This document shows positions 18,839 to 21,216 of a stretch of 21,216 nucleotides of DNA, in pieces (within the stretch, counting starts at the first letter, position 1; every line of letters starts with the position of its first letter). The stretch comes from Zygnema cylindricum (Eukaryota > Streptophyta > Zygnematophyceae > Zygnematales > Zygnemataceae). The position numbers and the translations under genes were made by a program. The stretch covers positions 80,906-102,121 of the forward strand of contig JBBHKE010000284.1 in the NCBI GenBank assembly GCA_037447655.1, read 5' to 3'. The notes below the pieces were generated by a model, which saw only the letters and a list, made by a program, of their open reading frames with translations, had not been told where the DNA came from and did no database searches.

Positions 18839-19077
18839 TCATCCCCTGCGCGTGCCTGAACGCCTCTTTGAGCAGGAAGCTGACGGCGGCCACCGGCGGC
18901 ATCAGACTGCGCGCGTCGCGCACCTCCTCGAATAGCGGCTGCAAACGCACCAGACGACCAGCAACGACGACGATCGGCGACCACGCCCAGACCGGCGGCA
19001 CTCACGGAGCCCACAAGAGCGAGGAGCTCATCGACGAGGGTCATAAAGCTGACGACAACCATTTTGTTGGGAGACAT
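18836..19077 (-). pseudogene. 5' fragment of a gene resembling plant U-box/ARM N-terminal domain
   Basis: A GC-rich island between low-complexity blocks. From the ATG at 19077 it reads MSPNKMVVVSFMTLVDELLALVGS. In a second frame it continues with GRLVRLQPLFEEVRDARSL and VAAVSFLLKEAFRHAQ. The order helix, then LVRxLxPLFEE+RD, then L..AL..A matches my memory of the U-box N-terminal domain of plant PUB-ARM ubiquitin ligases; this is pattern recognition only. The frames are joined either by a 1-nt frameshift or by a 67-nt GTGAGT...TTTGCAG intron (19005-18939), which fits in frame but would remove LVRL. Coding sequence ends at the AT-rich array, and no U-box or ARM repeats are present. It is probably a broken or captured gene, or a first exon with no visible donor. 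Confidence 0.35.
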
Positions 19078-19078
19078 G

Positions 19079-19214
19079 AGGGGGGGGGGGAGGGAGGGAG
19101 GGAGGAGGGCGAGAGGAAGGAATGGGGGAGGGAGATTTTTTTTTGGTTTTTAGGGGGGGTTTGAGGGAGGGAGGGAGGGAGGGATGGAGGGAGGGAGGGG
19201 AGGAAGGGAGGATA
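19079..19214 (-). promoter_or_regulatory. CT-rich leader upstream of the ATG at 19077
   Basis: The minus strand is mainly CCCTCC units, interrupted by one A/T-rich stretch (19133-19151). It has no ATG and ends right before the start codon. This is the same arrangement as at the LRR gene. Confidence 0.45.
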
Positions 19215-19317
19215 CGGATTGGAAGACAGGATCGATCCGAGCAGTCGTAGCGTGAAAGGTCTTTTGGGAGAGATCTGTGCCGTTGGATTTGGCGGATCAA
19301 TGGGAGGAATTTAGAGA

Positions 19318-19429
19318 GCGGTTTCGGCTGTTTGAAAACTACAATTACAGAAGGTTGGGGGTCTCTTACCCAGGCGGTTTCGGCTGTTTCAAAACTAGAA
19401 TAACGGGAGGTTGGGGGTCTCTTACCCGG
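19318..19429. repeat. 56-bp tandem duplication
   Basis: GCGGTTTCGGCTGTTT, then GGTTGGGGGTCTCTTACCC, at 19318-19373 and again at 19374-19429, with a few changes between. Confidence 0.85.
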
Positions 19430-20291
19430 GGGTCGAAAAGACAAAACGCCAATATGCGTTCAAATGACGACAAATATGAGTACATTCGAGGTATCGAATT
19501 CACGTTCACTCTACTGTAGTTGTGAAAAAGATTTTTCGTACGGCTAAATTTTTTTTTGTTCACCGTACCAAGTAAGTGAAGCGATATCGCAGCGACGGCG
19601 ACAAGAACAGGCGGTTGCGACAGCAACGACGAAAGTGACGGCACAAACGAAATTTAACGTATTCTTTGGAAACCGCATACGGCACCGTCGATGCGGACAC
19701 GAAGACATGAAGCGACGGACTAAATCGAAACAATAAATAATTATGTAAACAATGGAAATTACATATATTAAATCTTGTGTATTAACATATATTAAAATTA
19801 AATATATTATTATATTATGTTTCGTTAAAAATATACATGGTACTGTACGAAAACAAAAGGCCCTTGGCAACCAAAGGGCAAAGCACCGGGTCGCCCGCGA
19901 CTATTATTTTTGTATGTAAGCGCTCAGCTCTCCGCACGAAGCGACCGCTTATTTGCGAAAAAATACGGCATCTGTTATCCACCGTCCGATCTTCCACAGG
20001 ACAGCTGGACGCTATCCTTGGTCTTCCGAAGATCCACTTTTCACTTACCATTGGTGGAGCGTTAAAATTCCAAGAACTGACAGCTGACGTATTTTACACG
20101 TGTGAGTGAGGGCATCCTCGGATGCAAATTTGATATTTCAATATTTGTCGTTTTCTTCAGGTTGTTCACGATTCACAAACTCCCCAGTTGCCGTTAGCTG
20201 GTTGCCTACGTGGCAGTTTCAACAAGGATGACGCTTGACGTTCTTTCCGTGCAAAAATATTTCCAAACCAGAGGGATACAAACCCGCGAAG
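19430..20291. other. Gene-free stretch
   Basis: Overlapping short frames on both strands, none with a domain. A few CGTAC motifs at 19537-19570 and one AT-rich block at 19730-19830. Nothing else seen. Confidence 0.5.
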
Positions 20292-20299
20292 CAATTCAC
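20292..20299. repeat. hAT target-site duplication, left
   Basis: CAATTCAC, identical to 20737-20744. Eight bases is the hAT length. Confidence 0.85.
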
Positions 20300-20736
20300 T
20301 AGTGTTGTGTATCGGTAAAAAAGTTATCGCGATAACACCGATACCGATAGTTATCGGTTATCGAACGGTCAGAGCTATCGATATATTTGTACTTTCTGTA
20401 CTTTCTGTCCGAATTACACGTGGCAGGTTTCCAGTGGATCCCAAGGAAGAAAGGGACAAGCCATAACGTCGGATGTGAAAGGTACATCTTTTTATCTGGA
20501 GCCGTACTAAAGTCGTACATATCTTATGCCGGCTACTGTACTTTCGGCCTGTACAAATGATCTGATTGGTAGGCACCTCAGTACGTTTATTTTTGTTTAC
20601 GATTTACGTGTATGATTGGACGTACTTTTATCTGTATGGTCCGTACATATATTTCCGTACCGATATATCGATTATCTACTACCCGAAAAAAGGCCCATAT
20701 CGGTTATCGGCAAATCCTTACCGATACAGAACACTA
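20300..20736. mobile_element. Non-autonomous hAT element (MITE), 437 bp
   Basis: The left end TAGTGTTGTGTATCGGTAA and the inverted right end TAGTGTTCTGTATCGGTAA match at 18 of 19 bases and are flanked by a perfect 8-bp target duplication. The TAGTG ends fit the hAT terminal pattern. Subterminal TTATCGG/CGATAAC motifs repeat on both sides (20320-20380 and 20655-20725), as expected for transposase binding. The interior has no transposase and several GTAC motifs, so movement would need a related autonomous element. The perfect duplication suggests a fairly recent insertion. Confidence 0.88.
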
Positions 20737-20744
20737 CAATTCAC
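20737..20744. repeat. hAT target-site duplication, right
   Basis: CAATTCAC, identical to 20292-20299. Confidence 0.85.
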
Positions 20745-21216
20745 ACACTTGCTTGAAAAAACTATCCAAGAAACGGGGACACTACAGTACAGTCCAAAAC
20801 CTCCTTCAGATACATTTGTCTTTTTTGGTTGGGGTTTTGCCTGAAGTACAGAGTAGAGGTCCTTGACAGCCTGGATCTCTAATTTGTAGGAGGTGAGGAC
20901 AAGCACACTGACAGCTCGCAATCCAGTGGATAAGATGACGACATCTCGCTTACGCCGGAGAAACAAGAGTGACAGATAGCATTTGTATTTTGTACAAACG
21001 GAAATCCTTTTGTCTTTTTTTCACGTTGTCTTTTTGTTTCTTTTCGGCTGTCCAGATCTGACTCTTTTGGTCCCCACTCGACCACACTAGAAACTGGAGC
21101 ATCAAGGAAATAAAGTTGATCAGTTGTCCAAAGCGTAAACCGTACGGTTTACGTGTACTGTAGTTAATGAGCAATATCTTTTGAATTTCGAAAACCTCCA
21201 AAACTAACGAAGATCT
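20745..21216. other. Right-edge stretch without a supported gene
   Basis: A minus-strand open frame around 20970-20800 (containing VVILSTGLRAVSVLVLTSYKL in part) has protein-like composition and could be an exon, but it has no recognised domain and no supported splice sites. A 20-bp perfect palindrome lies at 21134-21153. Confidence 0.4.
21134..21153. repeat. 20-bp perfect palindrome
   Basis: CGTAAACCGTACGGTTTACG reads the same on both strands and is centred on GTAC. Confidence 0.8.

Noticed and set aside
19837-20109. 90-aa plus-strand frame overlapping a 78-aa minus-strand frame
   Set aside because: Both are short, without motifs, and shadow each other.
20718-20966. 82-aa minus-strand frame with exon-like composition
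   Set aside because: Plausible as an exon but without ATG context, splice support or a recognised family. It also enters the hAT element, so it is not called.

Overview
The window looks like nuclear DNA of a plant (streptophyte lineage). The evidence is a degenerate Ty1/copia retrotransposon of plant type, a leucine-rich-repeat (LRR) gene with the plant LRR consensus and a spliceosomal intron, a hAT-type miniature transposon with an 8-bp target duplication, long microsatellites, and low gene density. I cannot name the species; nothing here is bacterial.

Layout. 1-5503: the inside and 3' LTR of an old copia element on the + strand (gag, protease, integrase, RT, RNase H, polypurine tract, LTR). 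Its 5' LTR lies off the left edge. It carries about 14 in-frame stops, an apparent 1.13-kb insertion between gag and protease, and a second interruption before the integrase. 5490-6290: a tRNA-like stretch, palindromes and a second copy of the sequence that interrupts the copia pol. 6290-9140: mostly unrecognised AT-rich DNA, with one clear fold-back (7321-7545). 9143-12400: the one convincing gene, a two-exon minus-strand gene for a 669-residue secreted protein. It has a TATA box, a long CT-rich leader without AUG, a phase-1 intron and a candidate poly(A) signal.

12400-15600: DNA upstream of that gene, rich in CGTAC. It holds two ~0.5-kb direct repeats, a second copy of the gene's core-promoter sequence, and several short tandem repeats. 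15600-18840: AT-rich repeats, including hairpin-bearing units, a ~400-bp TCA microsatellite and a ~790-bp degenerate array built on a palindrome with two AACNG cores. 18836-19077: a GC-rich, coding-like minus-strand fragment resembling the N-terminal domain of plant U-box/ARM ubiquitin ligases, again with a CT-rich leader. It is cut off at the edge of the AT-rich array. 20300-20736: a 437-bp non-autonomous hAT element. The rest has no supported gene.

The most interesting object is the LRR protein: two homologous LRR ectodomain modules in tandem, joined by an EGF-like domain (split by the intron) and an extensin-like proline-rich linker, with a signal peptide and no membrane segment or kinase. 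Upstream of it, the 0.5-kb repeats with TGACGTCA sites and the duplicated TATA region are candidates for regulatory DNA or for remains of a duplicated gene copy. No genes here form an operon-like functional group.
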